64,000 nt of DNA from Oscillibacter sp. (GCF_028693505.1 NZ_JAQUVF010000002.1:48569-112568); one strand, 5' to 3'. Shown: positions 43,518-52,101, counted from the stretch's first letter. Numbers and translations: made by a program. Notes: generated by a model from the letters alone, not told the origin.

Positions 43518-44405
43518 ATGATAGAAGGACGGATTCAAAGGGCGCTCAGCGGATTTTACTACGTGGATACCGGCGCGGAGCTTTTGACCTGCCGCGCCCG
43601 GGGAAAATTCCGCAAGGAGGGCGTCTCCCCTCTGGTGGGGGACCGGGTAGAGGTCCGGGAGCTTGGAAACGGCGAGGGGTTCGTGGAAAAGATTCTGCCC
43701 CGGCGCAACGCGTTTGCCCGGCCCGCGGTGGCGAACATCGACCAGCTGGTGGTCATCGCCTCCGCCGCCATCCCCAAAACCAGCCCGTTCCTCATCGACC
43801 GGGTGGCGTCCATCGCGGCGCTGAAGGACTGCGAGGTCATCGTGCTGCTCAACAAGTGCGATCTGGACAGCGCCGACGATCTTTACGGCATCTACCGCGC
43901 CGCCGGGTTTCCAACGCTGCGCGTCAGCGCGGAAACCGGGGAGGGCATGGCGGAGTTGATTCCACTGATTACTGGAAAGCTATCTGCCTTTACAGGCAAC
44001 TCCGGCGTTGGAAAATCCAGCCTTCTTAACGCGCTGGACCCGGCGTTCCACCTGCAGGTGGGCGCGGTCAGCGACGCGCTGGGACGGGGGCGGCACACCA
44101 CCCGCCATGTGGAGCTTTATCATCTGGCCTGCGGGGCGGAGGTGGTGGATTCCCCGGGCTTTTCCTCCTTTGAGACGGAGGAGCTGAGTCTGGAGCTGAA
44201 GCACCGCCTGCCGGAGACCTTTCGGGAGTTTGCGCCCTACGTGGACCGGTGCCGCTTTGTGGGGTGCAGCCACACCCGGGAAAAGGGCTGCGCCGTGCTG
44301 GAAGCGCTTGAGCGGGGCGACATCCAAAAAAGCCGCCACGAGAGCTATCTCCGGCTCCGGGAGGAGCTGGCGCCTCTGAAGGACTGGCAGGAGCAGAAAA
44401 AGTAA
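43518..44405 (+). CDS. rsgA: Ribosome small-subunit-dependent GTPase RsgA
   Basis: A 295-residue circularly permuted GTPase involved in 30S maturation. N-terminal OB fold (1-65), NKCDL (G4) before the Walker A GNSGVGKSS (160-168), DSPGF (G3), and a C-terminal zinc knuckle CRFVGCSHTREKGC. The prpC-prkC-rsgA order is conserved in Firmicutes; rpe and thiN, which often follow, are absent. A strong bidirectional terminator ends the long transcription unit. Confidence 0.96.
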   Translation: MIEGRIQRALSGFYYVDTGAELLTCRARGKFRKEGVSPLVGDRVEVRELGNGEGFVEKILPRRNAFARPAVANIDQLVVIASAAIPKTSPFLIDRVASIAALKDCEVIVLLNKCDLDSADDLYGIYRAAGFPTLRVSAETGEGMAELIPLITGKLSAFTGNSGVGKSSLLNALDPAFHLQVGAVSDALGRGRHTTRHVELYHLACGAEVVDSPGFSSFETEELSLELKHRLPETFREFAPYVDRCRFVGCSHTREKGCAVLEALERGDIQKSRHESYLRLREELAPLKDWQEQKK

Positions 44406-44407
44406 GA

Positions 44408-44450
44408 AAACGGCCCCCCGATGCAGGAAAACTGCATCGGGGGGCCGTTT
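44408..44450. terminator. Bidirectional terminator between rsgA and the DUF4364 gene
   Basis: A 19-base-pair perfect stem (44408-44426 with 44432-44450), loop GAAAA, including a run of six C opposite six G. It ends rsgA on + and the DUF4364 gene on -. Confidence 0.9.
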
Positions 44451-44473
44451 ATCGTTTGAAAGGAGCCGCCGCG

Positions 44474-45019
44474 TCAGCGCTCCGGCTCGTCCTCGTCGTC
44501 GGAGAGCAGCAGGTCCATGATTTTGCTGTACAGCTTTTCCGGCGATTTCCGGAAGCGCTCCGAGAGCACCTTGGCCATGTCCTCCCGCACCACCATCAGC
44601 CGCAGGTCCATGACGCTGCCCATGTCGTCGTCCAGATTGAAGCGCACCGTATACGTCCCGTTGGGCCGCTTTTCCGTGATGGAGCGGACCTGACTCTTCC
44701 GGCGCAGCTTCCGGTTCCAGATGGAAAGATTCTTGTCGCACCGCAGCCGCACGGAGTAGGGAAGGCTGCTCTCGCAGATCTGGCTGTTGCGCACGCCCTT
44801 TTCGGTGACGGCGTACAGCCCATCCTCCGACAAGGTGAGGTGCTCTGTTTTTACAAGGTCGTTCAGACACTCGGAAAAATCAAAATAATCAATGGCGTCG
44901 TCGCACATGGTCAAATCCAGCACCGTGTCGAAGGGGATCGGCTCGATGACCCGGGCCGCAATATAGAGAATCAGAAACTTAATTTCCAGTTTGTCATGGA
45001 TAAAACCGCGTCCTGCCAT
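44474..45019 (-). CDS. DUF4364 family protein
   Basis: A 181-residue protein of DUF4364, a clostridial family with a winged-helix-like N-terminus (KLEIKFLILYIAARVIEPIP, then LLDL-type turn) and a basic/acidic second half (SVRLRCDKNLSIWNRKL). Members are thought to be DNA-binding regulators; no target is known. It is divergent from the DUF3048 gene, and GGAGGT lies seven bases before its ATG. A TATACT -10 appears near 45057-45062 on the minus strand without a good -35. Confidence 0.82.
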   Translation of the reverse strand: MAGRGFIHDKLEIKFLILYIAARVIEPIPFDTVLDLTMCDDAIDYFDFSECLNDLVKTEHLTLSEDGLYAVTEKGVRNSQICESSLPYSVRLRCDKNLSIWNRKLRRKSQVRSITEKRPNGTYTVRFNLDDDMGSVMDLRLMVVREDMAKVLSERFRKSPEKLYSKIMDLLLSDDEDEPER

Positions 45020-45137
45020 ATAGGGGACCTCCTTTTTGGGAATGTTTTCTTAGAGATAGTATACCGCATTTCACCGCCGTTTGTATAGTGTAAAAATAAA
45101 AGCGGCGTCCACTTGTCGAAAATTGCCGGATTTTTCC

Positions 45138-45166
45138 TTGACGGTCTCCGCCCATGTTGGTATCAT
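45138..45166 (+). promoter_or_regulatory. sigmaA-type promoter of the DUF3048 lipoprotein gene
   Basis: -35 TTGACG at 45138-45143, 17-base spacer, -10 TATCAT at 45161-45166; leader about 26 bases. Confidence 0.7.
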
Positions 45167-45198
45167 AGAGCTAATTATTGACGAGAGGCGGCGAGGGG

Positions 45199-46284
45199 AT
45201 GAAAAAGCGGGTACTTGCGATCTTGCTGACGGCAGCCATGCTGCTGACCCTGAACGGATGCGGAAAAAAAGAGGAAGAGCCGGCGCAGCCGGTGCTGGAA
45301 GCGGAGCCTATTGAGGAGCCACAGCCTGAGCCGGAGATAGAGCCTGTGGGCCCCGCAGGCACAAACCCTCTGACGGGCCTTCCCATGGAACCGGAGGAGG
45401 AGACCCAGCGCCCGGTGGCCGTCATGTTCAACAACCTCAAAGCCGCCCAGCCCCAGCTGGGCGTGTCCCAGGCGGACATCATCTACGAGGTCCCCGCCGA
45501 GGGCGGCATCACAAGGATGCTGGGCGTGTTCCAGTCCCTTTCCGGCGTGGGTATCCTTGGCAGCATCCGTTCCACCCGGGCCTACTATCTGGAGCTTGCG
45601 CTGGGGCACGACGCTCTGCTGGTCCACGCCGGCGGCAGCCCGGAGGCGTATGCAGACATTCCCGCGTGGGGCGTGGACAATATGGACGGCGTCAACGGCG
45701 GCTCCGACGCCAAAATTTTCTGGCGGGACGCGGAGCGCCGGAAAACCGCAGGGTATGAGCACAGCCTCCTGACCTCCGGCGAGAAGATCACAGAGTATCT
45801 CGCCAAGGACCATTTCCGCACAGAGCACAAGGACGGCTATGCCTACACCCAGAGCTTCGGGGACGACGGCACGCCCGCAGGCGGCAGCACAGCGGAGCAT
45901 CTGAAGGTGAAATTTTCCAGCTACAAGACCGGAACCTTTGACTATGACGCCGCGTCGGGGACCTATCTCATCGGGCAATACGGCAAGGAGTACGTGGACG
46001 GAAACACCGGCGCGCAGGTGGGCGTGACCAATGTACTGGTGCTGGAGACGGATATCTCCGTGATCTCCGGCGACAGCGCGGGCCGCCTGAAAGCCCGGAT
46101 GACCGGCAGCGGGGAGGGGACGTTTTTCTGCGGAGGCCAATCGGTGCCCATCCGGTGGAGCAAGGCCGACCGGGGCAGCCAGTTCCTCTACACCCTTGCG
46201 GACGGAACGCCCCTGACGCTGGGGCGCGGGAAGAGCTACGTTTGTATCATCAGCCCCAAAACCGGCTCCGTGACCATCGAGTAA
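45199..46284 (+). CDS. DUF3048 domain lipoprotein
   Basis: A 361-residue exported lipoprotein. The signal peptide ends in lipobox LTLNGC (C21 lipidated, by Lgt). A Glu/Pro-rich spacer (about 22-55) keeps it away from the membrane; the DUF3048 domain (about 58-355) begins NPLTGLPMEPEEETQRPVAV and has PAEGGITRMLGVFQS and GSIRSTRAYYLELA. B. subtilis YerB is a member; function unknown, probably in the wall space. I chose ATG 45199 with GAGGCGGCGAGG upstream over a 21-base upstream extension. A terminator follows. Confidence 0.9.
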   Translation: MKKRVLAILLTAAMLLTLNGCGKKEEEPAQPVLEAEPIEEPQPEPEIEPVGPAGTNPLTGLPMEPEEETQRPVAVMFNNLKAAQPQLGVSQADIIYEVPAEGGITRMLGVFQSLSGVGILGSIRSTRAYYLELALGHDALLVHAGGSPEAYADIPAWGVDNMDGVNGGSDAKIFWRDAERRKTAGYEHSLLTSGEKITEYLAKDHFRTEHKDGYAYTQSFGDDGTPAGGSTAEHLKVKFSSYKTGTFDYDAASGTYLIGQYGKEYVDGNTGAQVGVTNVLVLETDISVISGDSAGRLKARMTGSGEGTFFCGGQSVPIRWSKADRGSQFLYTLADGTPLTLGRGKSYVCIISPKTGSVTIE

Positions 46285-46349
46285 ACAAACGGATTCCGAT
46301 TGGTTGCCGATCCGGCGGCAAACTCCGCGAGATATTTTTGATAAGTTCG

Positions 46350-46381
46350 GAGACGCGCCGGGAAGGCGCGTCTCTTTTTTT
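46350..46381 (+). terminator. Rho-independent terminator after the DUF3048 gene
   Basis: GAGACGCGCC / GGCGCGTCTC stem (46350-46359 with 46365-46374), five-base loop, T run. Confidence 0.9.
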
Positions 46382-46409
46382 CACCTTCTGAGACGTGGGG
46401 CATACACTG
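46382..46409 (+). promoter_or_regulatory. Possible mother-cell (sigmaK-like) promoter of the cysteine-rich protein gene
   Basis: CACC at 46382-46385, then CATACACTG at 46401-46409, with 16 bases between AC and CATA. sigmaK promoters have AC, a similar spacer, and CATANNNTA. The last base differs. sigmaE recognises a similar -10. Confidence 0.4.
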
Positions 46410-46460
46410 GATTGAAAGAACTCCATTCTTTCATCCAGCTACTTATTAGGAGGTATTGCA

Positions 46461-47294
46461 ATGCCCGAGAAAGTTATGCCCGGTCCTGTCATGGACGCCA
46501 GCGGCATCCGAGAGGCGGTTTGCATTCATACCAGGAAAATCTATGATTCCTGTCGTGATAAAGACTGCATCGAGGACCTGCGTTTCTACCCGAAGCTCCA
46601 GTATGTGGATACCATCAACCGCGCGCTGTCCGTCAAGGGCGGCAGCGCCAAACTGCTGTACGTGTATGTGGATGTGGAGCCCGTCAGCTTCAACCGGGGC
46701 TTCTACACCGTGGATATGCGGTTTTTCTACGCCGTCACCCTGCAAGCGTATCTGAGCTGCCCCGCCCCCGTCACCGTGGAAGGCCTGTGCGTGTTCGACA
46801 AGCGCGTGATCCTCTTCGGCAGCGAAGGGAACGCCAAAATCTTCTCCTCTGAAATGCGGGTGGGCGAGCCTGATATGCAACTGCTGAAACGGGCCAACGC
46901 GCCCGTCGCCGTGGTGGAGGCCGTGGACCCCATCGTGCTGGACGCCCGCATCGTGGACTGCTGCGGCAAGCGGGATTGCGACTGCGATCTTTGCGAGGTG
47001 CCCACCTTTGTCAACGGATTTTTCGGCGGGGACCTCTCCAGCGGGGACGACAGCCGCCGCGTCTTTGTCACGCTGGGCCAGTTTTCCATCGTGCGTCTGG
47101 AGCGGGACTCCCAGCTGCTGGTGCCGGTGTACGACTACTGCATGCCCGAAAAGGAGTGCTCCTGCGGCAACGCCAGCGAGGACCCCTGCTGCGTGTTCAA
47201 GAACATCTCCTTCCCCGTGGGGGAATTCTTCCCGCCCAACACCGTGCACATGCCCGAAAATTACGATGACGCCAAGTCCTGCTGCTGTAAGTAA
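46461..47294 (+). CDS. Cysteine-rich conserved protein, possible spore-surface protein
   Basis: A 277-residue protein I cannot assign to a named family. It has 18 cysteines, many in pairs: KIYDSCRDKDCIEDLRFYP near the N-terminus, DCCGKRDCDCDLC near the centre (about 172-184), and CMPEKECSCGNASEDPCC plus a terminal SCCCK. There is no signal peptide or membrane helix. VKGGSAKLLYVYVDVEPVSF and FYTVDMRFFYAVTLQA suggest a beta-rich domain. Closely similar sequences occur, as far as I recall, only in spore-forming Clostridia. A sigmaK-like promoter precedes it and the spoIIIA operon follows. Disulfide-rich coat or exosporium material is a reasonable guess only. Ribosome site AGGAGGT. Confidence 0.8.
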   Translation: MPEKVMPGPVMDASGIREAVCIHTRKIYDSCRDKDCIEDLRFYPKLQYVDTINRALSVKGGSAKLLYVYVDVEPVSFNRGFYTVDMRFFYAVTLQAYLSCPAPVTVEGLCVFDKRVILFGSEGNAKIFSSEMRVGEPDMQLLKRANAPVAVVEAVDPIVLDARIVDCCGKRDCDCDLCEVPTFVNGFFGGDLSSGDDSRRVFVTLGQFSIVRLERDSQLLVPVYDYCMPEKECSCGNASEDPCCVFKNISFPVGEFFPPNTVHMPENYDDAKSCCCK

Positions 47295-47318
47295 GTAAAT
47301 CGGGATTTCCAGAGAAAA

Positions 47319-47340
47319 GCCGTCCTTCGGGACGGCTTTT
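47319..47340 (+). terminator. Rho-independent terminator after the cysteine-rich gene
   Basis: GCCGTCC-TTCG-GGACGGC hairpin (47319-47336) with a stable UUCG loop, then four T. Confidence 0.85.
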
Positions 47341-47404
47341 CAGCTTGTCGAAAAAGTCTCACAGAGTTTGCCGCCGGGGCGGCTTTTTTCTTTTCCATTT
47401 TCAG

Positions 47405-47433
47405 GCATACCGGTGGACGAGCCGTCATATGCT
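47405..47433 (+). promoter_or_regulatory. Candidate sigmaE promoter of the spoIIIA operon
   Basis: GCATACC at 47405-47411, a 14-base spacer and CATATGCT at 47426-47433, similar to sigmaE KMATATT-N14-CATACAHT. Transcription would start near 47440, which makes an ATG at 47429 unusable and supports TTG 47462 as the spoIIIAA start. Confidence 0.55.
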
Positions 47434-47461
47434 GAAGCAACAAAAGAAAGGGGGAAGTCCC

Positions 47462-48376
47462 TTGCAAAAAAATGCGAATATTCTGCGCTATCAGGACGCT
47501 GCCGCCGTGCTGCCGGTACGGCTGCGAAAGCTGGCCCTTGCCCTGGGGGAGGCACAGCAGGCCCAGGCGGAGGAATTCCGTCTGCGGGCCGGATGGCCCA
47601 TGACGGTACTGCTCTCGTCGGGCGAGACGGCGCTGGACGGCGTTGTGGAGCCGGAGGAGCTGGAGACGCTGTGCGATCTTTCCACGGATTTTTCCCGCTA
47701 CGCGGCGGCGGAGACCATTCGGGAGGGGTTTTTACCGGTGCGGGGCGGGTTCCGGGTGGGACTTTGCGGAAGCGCTGTGATGAAGGACGGCGTGAACACC
47801 AACCTCAAGGCGCTCTCCTCGGCGGTGGTCCGCATCGCCCGGGAGCGAAAGGGCGTGGCGGACGTGCTGGCCCCGGAGCTGTTTCGGGATGGAGAGTTTG
47901 TAAGCACCCTGATCCTCTCGCCCCCCGGGGGCGGCAAGACCACCCTTTTGCGGGATCTGGTGCGCCAGCTCTCCGAGGGCGTGGCAAGCTTCGGCCCCCG
48001 CCGGGTCTCGTTGATCGACGAGCGGGGCGAGGTGGCCGTGATGGTCCGGGGCGAAGCGCAGATGGACGTTGGCCCTCACACCGACGTGCTGGACGCCTGC
48101 CCCAAAGCGGTGGGCATCCCCATGGTGCTGCGGGCCATGAATCCCCAGATCATTGCCGTGGACGAGATCACCGTCCGGGAGGACCTGAAGGCCGTGTCCA
48201 TGGCCTGCGGGTGCGGCGTAAAGCTGCTGGCCACCATCCACGCCGGCGACGTGGGCGAACTGATGAAAAAGCCCCTCTACCGCCAGCTGCTGGAGGATCA
48301 GGTGTTCCGTCTGGCGGTGCGGATTCTCTGCACGGAGACGGGACGGACCTATCAGGTGGAGGAGCTGCCATGGTGA
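47462..48376 (+). CDS. spoIIIAA: Stage III sporulation protein AA (secretion-type ATPase)
   Basis: A 304-residue ATPase of the type II/III/IV secretion superfamily, the cytoplasmic motor of the SpoIIIA-SpoIIQ feeding channel between mother cell and forespore. Walker A is in SPPGGGKTTLLRD (about 157-164); SLIDERGEVAVM and IAVDEITVREDL (Walker B) follow. TTG 47462 with AAAGGGGG upstream is preferred over ATG 47429, which lies inside the candidate promoter. It overlaps spoIIIAB by seven bases. Confidence 0.94.
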   Translation: MQKNANILRYQDAAAVLPVRLRKLALALGEAQQAQAEEFRLRAGWPMTVLLSSGETALDGVVEPEELETLCDLSTDFSRYAAAETIREGFLPVRGGFRVGLCGSAVMKDGVNTNLKALSSAVVRIARERKGVADVLAPELFRDGEFVSTLILSPPGGGKTTLLRDLVRQLSEGVASFGPRRVSLIDERGEVAVMVRGEAQMDVGPHTDVLDACPKAVGIPMVLRAMNPQIIAVDEITVREDLKAVSMACGCGVKLLATIHAGDVGELMKKPLYRQLLEDQVFRLAVRILCTETGRTYQVEELPW

Positions 48377-48864
48377 AGGTGCTGGGAAGTCTCCTGATTC
48401 TGGCGGGGGGCGTGCTGGTGCGCCGGGCGCGGCTGGCGGAGCGGCGGCAAAAATCGGACACGCTGTCCGACCTTCTCACCGCCCTGCGGCGGATGAGCGA
48501 GGAGATCCGCATGGCGCGCACGCCACTTCCGCCGCTGCTTTCCTCGCTGGGCGCCTCCTGCAAAAGCGCCGGGGGACTCTTTTGCGGCGCGGCAGCTGCC
48601 CTTGCAAGCGGCGAGGGCCTTTCGACGGCATGGGGGCGGGGCGTGGACGGTCTGCCCCTTTCCCCTCGGGACCGCTCCGTGCTATCGGCGCTGGGCGACG
48701 ATCTCCACGGCGACGAGGAGAGCGTATGTAAGGCAATTTCCCTTGTCATCTACGAGCTGACAAAAAGCCGGGAGGATTTGGAAAAGGACCGGCAGGCGGA
48801 GGAAAAGCGGACCACGGCACTGTGCTTTTCCGCCGCGGCGCTGCTGGTAATTTTACTGATATGA
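48370..48864 (+). CDS. spoIIIAB: Stage III sporulation protein AB
   Basis: A 164-residue membrane protein related to type II secretion GspF-like factors, part of the SpoIIIA complex. N-terminal helix (about 3-18), then KSDTLSDLLTALRRMSEEIRMAR, a helical cytoplasmic region, and a C-terminal hydrophobic helix (about 148-164). Its start lies within spoIIIAA. It is in the standard operon position. Confidence 0.92.
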   Translation: MVKVLGSLLILAGGVLVRRARLAERRQKSDTLSDLLTALRRMSEEIRMARTPLPPLLSSLGASCKSAGGLFCGAAAALASGEGLSTAWGRGVDGLPLSPRDRSVLSALGDDLHGDEESVCKAISLVIYELTKSREDLEKDRQAEEKRTTALCFSAAALLVILLI

Positions 48865-48874
48865 GGATACGACA

Positions 48875-49069
48875 ATGGATGTGGATTTGATTTTCAAAAT
48901 TGCGGCCATCGGAATTCTGGTGGCGGTGCTCAACCAGCTGCTGGTGCGCTCCGGCCGGGAGGAACAGGCCATGATGACGACCCTTGCGGGGCTGGTGGTG
49001 GTTTTGATGATGATGGTGCGGGAGATCAGCGACCTCTTCACGCTCATCAAGCAGCTGTTCGGTTTTTGA
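48875..49069 (+). CDS. spoIIIAC: Stage III sporulation protein AC
   Basis: A 64-residue two-helix membrane protein; MDVDLIFKIAAIGILVAVLN forms the first helix, and LAGLVVVLMMMVREISDLF the second. It is a small subunit of the SpoIIIA channel. The length is typical of the family. Confidence 0.93.
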   Translation: MDVDLIFKIAAIGILVAVLNQLLVRSGREEQAMMTTLAGLVVVLMMMVREISDLFTLIKQLFGF

Positions 49070-49070
49070 C

Positions 49071-49460
49071 ATGACGGAGATCTTTCAGGTGACGGCGCTG
49101 TGCGTGACGGGGGCGCTGCTGGCGCTGGTGGTGAAGCGGGGCAGCCCGGAGAGCGCGCTGCTTTTGACACTGGCGTCCGCGGTTCTGGTCCTGCTGTTTT
49201 TGCTGAAGGATCTGGAGTCGCTGCTCTCGTTTTTGACGGAGCTGGCGGAGCGCAGCGGCGTCCCCATGGAGCTGTTCGTCCCGCTTTACAAAACGGTGGG
49301 CATCGCCCTTGTGGTGCGCCTTGGCGGCAGTCTTTGCCGGGATGCGGGGGAGACGGCGCTTGGCGCGGTGGTGGAGACGGCGGGGGCCATCTGCGCGCTG
49401 CTTGCGGCGCTGCCGCTGCTGCGGTCGGTGCTCTCGCTGCTGTTGGAGTTGATGGAATGA
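49071..49460 (+). CDS. spoIIIAD: Stage III sporulation protein AD
   Basis: A 129-residue polytopic protein with about four hydrophobic helices (3-20, 29-47, 65-90, 105-125). FLTELAERSGVPMELFVPLYKTVGIALVVRLGG contains the family core. The last bases overlap spoIIIAE by four. In position between AC and AE of the operon. Confidence 0.93.
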   Translation: MTEIFQVTALCVTGALLALVVKRGSPESALLLTLASAVLVLLFLLKDLESLLSFLTELAERSGVPMELFVPLYKTVGIALVVRLGGSLCRDAGETALGAVVETAGAICALLAALPLLRSVLSLLLELME

Positions 49461-50533
49461 AAAAGCTATGGGTGCTGATTGTCTGTCTTTTGCTGCTTGC
49501 GGGGGAGGCCCGGGCGGCGGAAATTCCCCGGGAGCTGACGCGGTCCATGCCGGAGGGGGCGCAGGAGCTGCTGGAGGACACAGACTTAAGTGGCGGCGAC
49601 TTTACCGGCGGCGTTGGGACGCTTTTAGAAAAGGTGAGCGGGCAGGTGGGCAAAATTTTGCGCCAGCGCCTGCACGGCGCGGCGGCGATTTTGCTGGTGG
49701 TGGTTTTGTGCGGCGCGGTGGACGGCGTTTTTCAAAGCGCCGGGGGCAGCCGGGCGGCGGTCTTTTTACCCATGGCGGGCGCGCTTTCCATCACGCTGCT
49801 CACCGCCGGGAGTCTGGACTCTCTGATTGGGCTTGGAAGCAGCACCATCCAGGAGCTGTCGATCTTTTCCCGGGCGCTGCTGCCCACGCTGGCGGCAGCC
49901 ACGGCGGCGGCGGGGGGCATAGGCACCGCCACGGTCCAGCAGGTGACCACGGTCTTTCTGGTGGAGGTGCTGGTAAGTCTCATCCGGGAGCTGCTGCTCC
50001 CGCTGGTCTATCTTTACATCGGCGTGCTGGCGGCGTCCGCGTGCCTGCCGGAAAACCGGCTGGGCGCCCTTGCCGAGGGTCTCAAAAAAATCGTCACTTG
50101 GATTTTGACCACCGCGCTGCTGGCCTTTACCGTCTACCTCTCCGTTGCCCGCATCGTCACCGGCGCGGCGGACGCGGCCACGGTGAAGGTGACGAAGGCC
50201 GCCATCTTCGGCGTGGTGCCGGTGGTGGGCGGCATCATCTCCGAAGCGGCGGAAACGGTGCTGGCGGGGGCGGGCATGTTGAAAAACACCATCGGGGTCT
50301 TTGGGATGCTGGCAATTTTGGCCGGGTGCGCCTATCCCTTTTTGCAGCTGGGCATCCAATATCTCCTCTATAAGCTCACGGCCTTTCTGGCGGAGGTGCT
50401 GGGCGCGCCCCAGCTGTGCAAGCTCATCGACGGGCTGGGCGGCGCTTTCGGTCTGGTGCTGGGCATGACCGGAAGCTGCGCGCTGCTGCTGCTCATCTCC
50501 GTGCTTTCCTCCGTAGCGGCGGTGTCGCCATGA
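49457..50533 (+). CDS. spoIIIAE: Stage III sporulation protein AE
   Basis: A 358-residue multi-pass membrane protein, the largest subunit of the SpoIIIA channel. A signal-like N-terminus (residues 1-21) is followed by an extracytoplasmic segment, then about seven helices. The Ala/Gly-rich FSRALLPTLAAATAAAG region and the GVVPVVGGIISEAAETVLAG segment are typical. Start ATG 49457 overlaps spoIIIAD. Confidence 0.93.
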   Translation: MKKLWVLIVCLLLLAGEARAAEIPRELTRSMPEGAQELLEDTDLSGGDFTGGVGTLLEKVSGQVGKILRQRLHGAAAILLVVVLCGAVDGVFQSAGGSRAAVFLPMAGALSITLLTAGSLDSLIGLGSSTIQELSIFSRALLPTLAAATAAAGGIGTATVQQVTTVFLVEVLVSLIRELLLPLVYLYIGVLAASACLPENRLGALAEGLKKIVTWILTTALLAFTVYLSVARIVTGAADAATVKVTKAAIFGVVPVVGGIISEAAETVLAGAGMLKNTIGVFGMLAILAGCAYPFLQLGIQYLLYKLTAFLAEVLGAPQLCKLIDGLGGAFGLVLGMTGSCALLLLISVLSSVAAVSP

Positions 50534-51015
50534 TGACGGCGGTACGGGCGTGGCTTTCCTCCGTGGTGGCGGTGACCATGCTGGTGAGCGTGGTGGGCAT
50601 CGTGATCCCGGAGGGGACCCTTCGCAAAATCGCCTCCTTCACTGGGGGACTCATTTTGCTCTCGGCGCTGGTGCGTCCGGTGCTGGGGATGGATCTTCGG
50701 CGGCTGCATCTGGAGATGGACGACTATCGTCAGGCCATCGAGACCCGGCAAGCGGAGCTTTCCGGCACGGAAAAGGAGGAGATGGCTAGGCTCATAGAGA
50801 CGCGGACAGCCGCATATATATCGGACGAGGCCAAAAAAAGAGGCATATCCATTGCGGTCCGGGTGACGACGGAGCCGGATGAGGAAGGCATCCCGGTTCC
50901 CGTCCGGGCGGAGATCACCGGGCAGTATTCCGCGGAGATGGCGGAGTGGATCGCGTCGGAACTGAACATTCCCGGGGAGAGGCAGGCATGGCAACATGGA
51001 AATGACGAAAGCTAA
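50530..51015 (+). CDS. spoIIIAF: Stage III sporulation protein AF
   Basis: A 161-residue protein with two N-terminal membrane helices (about 8-28 and 35-53) and a ring-forming C-terminal domain (about 85-150: KKRGISIAVRVTTEPDEEG, PVPVRAEI), as in known SpoIIIAF structures. It overlaps AE by four bases and AG by 20 bases. Confidence 0.91.
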   Translation: MMTAVRAWLSSVVAVTMLVSVVGIVIPEGTLRKIASFTGGLILLSALVRPVLGMDLRRLHLEMDDYRQAIETRQAELSGTEKEEMARLIETRTAAYISDEAKKRGISIAVRVTTEPDEEGIPVPVRAEITGQYSAEMAEWIASELNIPGERQAWQHGNDES

Positions 51016-51511
51016 AGGAGTGCAAACGCTATGGGACAGGTACAAATACGTGGCGCTGGTGGTGCTGATCGGCGCAGGGCTGCTGCTGTGGCCGAGTGGG
51101 AACGGCGCGGAAGGGAAGCGGGACAGCGGGGAGTCTTTGGCGGTGGAAAGCGATCTGCAAGGCGAGATGGAGGAAATTCTGGGAACGATCAGCGGCGTGG
51201 GGCAGGTGCGGGTTCTGCTGACGGTGGATACCGATGGCGAGCGGCAGCTGGCCCGGGATACGGAGCTGACGTACAGCGGCGCGACGGCCTCGCCGGAGGA
51301 CTATTCCCGCAAATCCGAGACCGTTTTGGTGGATGGTGGGGCGGGCGACGAGATGGTGGTGACAAAGACGCTGTATCCGACCTATCGCGGCGCGCTGGTG
51401 GTGTGTCAGGGCGGGGAGGCACCGGCGGTGCGGCTGGCGGTGACGGAGGCGGTGGCGGCGCTGACGGGACTTTCCAGCGACCATATCACCGTGGCAAAAT
51501 GGCAGTCATAA
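50996..51511 (+). CDS. spoIIIAG: Stage III sporulation protein AG
   Basis: A 171-residue ring-forming protein of the SpoIIIA channel. One membrane helix (about 17-33) and a periplasm-like RBM domain: EMEEILGTISGVGQVRVLLT and DDETVVTK-like GDEMVVTKTLYPTYRGALVV, ending AVAALTGLSSDHITVAK. ATG 50996 overlaps spoIIIAF; ATG 51002 is an alternative start. Confidence 0.92.
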   Translation: MEMTKAKGVQTLWDRYKYVALVVLIGAGLLLWPSGNGAEGKRDSGESLAVESDLQGEMEEILGTISGVGQVRVLLTVDTDGERQLARDTELTYSGATASPEDYSRKSETVLVDGGAGDEMVVTKTLYPTYRGALVVCQGGEAPAVRLAVTEAVAALTGLSSDHITVAKWQS

Positions 51512-51531
51512 TTTGGAGGAGGAAGCACCCA

Positions 51532-52098
51532 ATGAATGCAAGATGGAAACGGAACGCAGTGGTGGCCACCATGGCGGTGCTGGTGTGCGCGGCAGTGGGG
51601 CTGAATTGGAAATTTACGGGAGATCAGGCAAAGGACGCGGCAAAGCAAACCCAGGAGACGGGCACCAAGATTTTGGGCGAGGCGGCGCTGGTCAGCGGGG
51701 AGGAGAGCGACGCGCCGGTGGATGAGACGGCGGTCTACACCGGCTCGGATTACTTCGCCTCCGCCCGGCTCACCCGCCAGCAGGCCCGGGACAACGCCAT
51801 CACCCTTTTACAGGAGGCGGCGGAGCAGAAGGACGCGGAGCAGAGCGTGGCCAACGAGGCGTCCACGGGCATTCAGGTGCTGGCGTCCTACACGCTCAAG
51901 GAAGCGCAGATCGAAAATCTCGTCACCGCCAAGGGCTATCAGGACTGCGTGGCCTTCATGGGGGAGGACAGCATCAGCGTGGTGGTCTCCAAGGACGAAG
52001 GGGACCTGACGGCGGAGGATGTGGCGAAAATCACGGATATCGCCAAGACGGAGACCGGCTTCCCAGCCAGCGGAATCAAAATTATGGCGGCAAATTAG
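51532..52098 (+). CDS. spoIIIAH: Stage III sporulation protein AH
   Basis: A 188-residue mother-cell protein that binds forespore SpoIIQ (or its clostridial equivalent) across the septum. One N-terminal membrane helix (about 9-24), a flexible acidic stretch, then the YscJ/FliF-like ring domain (DYFASARLTRQQARDNAITL to the C-terminus, with LVTAKGYQDCVAFMGED). Strong ribosome site GGAGGAGG. Last gene of the operon. Confidence 0.93.
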   Translation: MNARWKRNAVVATMAVLVCAAVGLNWKFTGDQAKDAAKQTQETGTKILGEAALVSGEESDAPVDETAVYTGSDYFASARLTRQQARDNAITLLQEAAEQKDAEQSVANEASTGIQVLASYTLKEAQIENLVTAKGYQDCVAFMGEDSISVVVSKDEGDLTAEDVAKITDIAKTETGFPASGIKIMAAN

Positions 52099-52101
52099 CT
52101 G

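Noticed and set aside
47429..47461. Upstream ATG start for spoIIIAA
   Set aside because: The ATG lies inside the -10 of the candidate sigmaE promoter and has no ribosome site, while the TTG at 47462 has AAAGGGGG.
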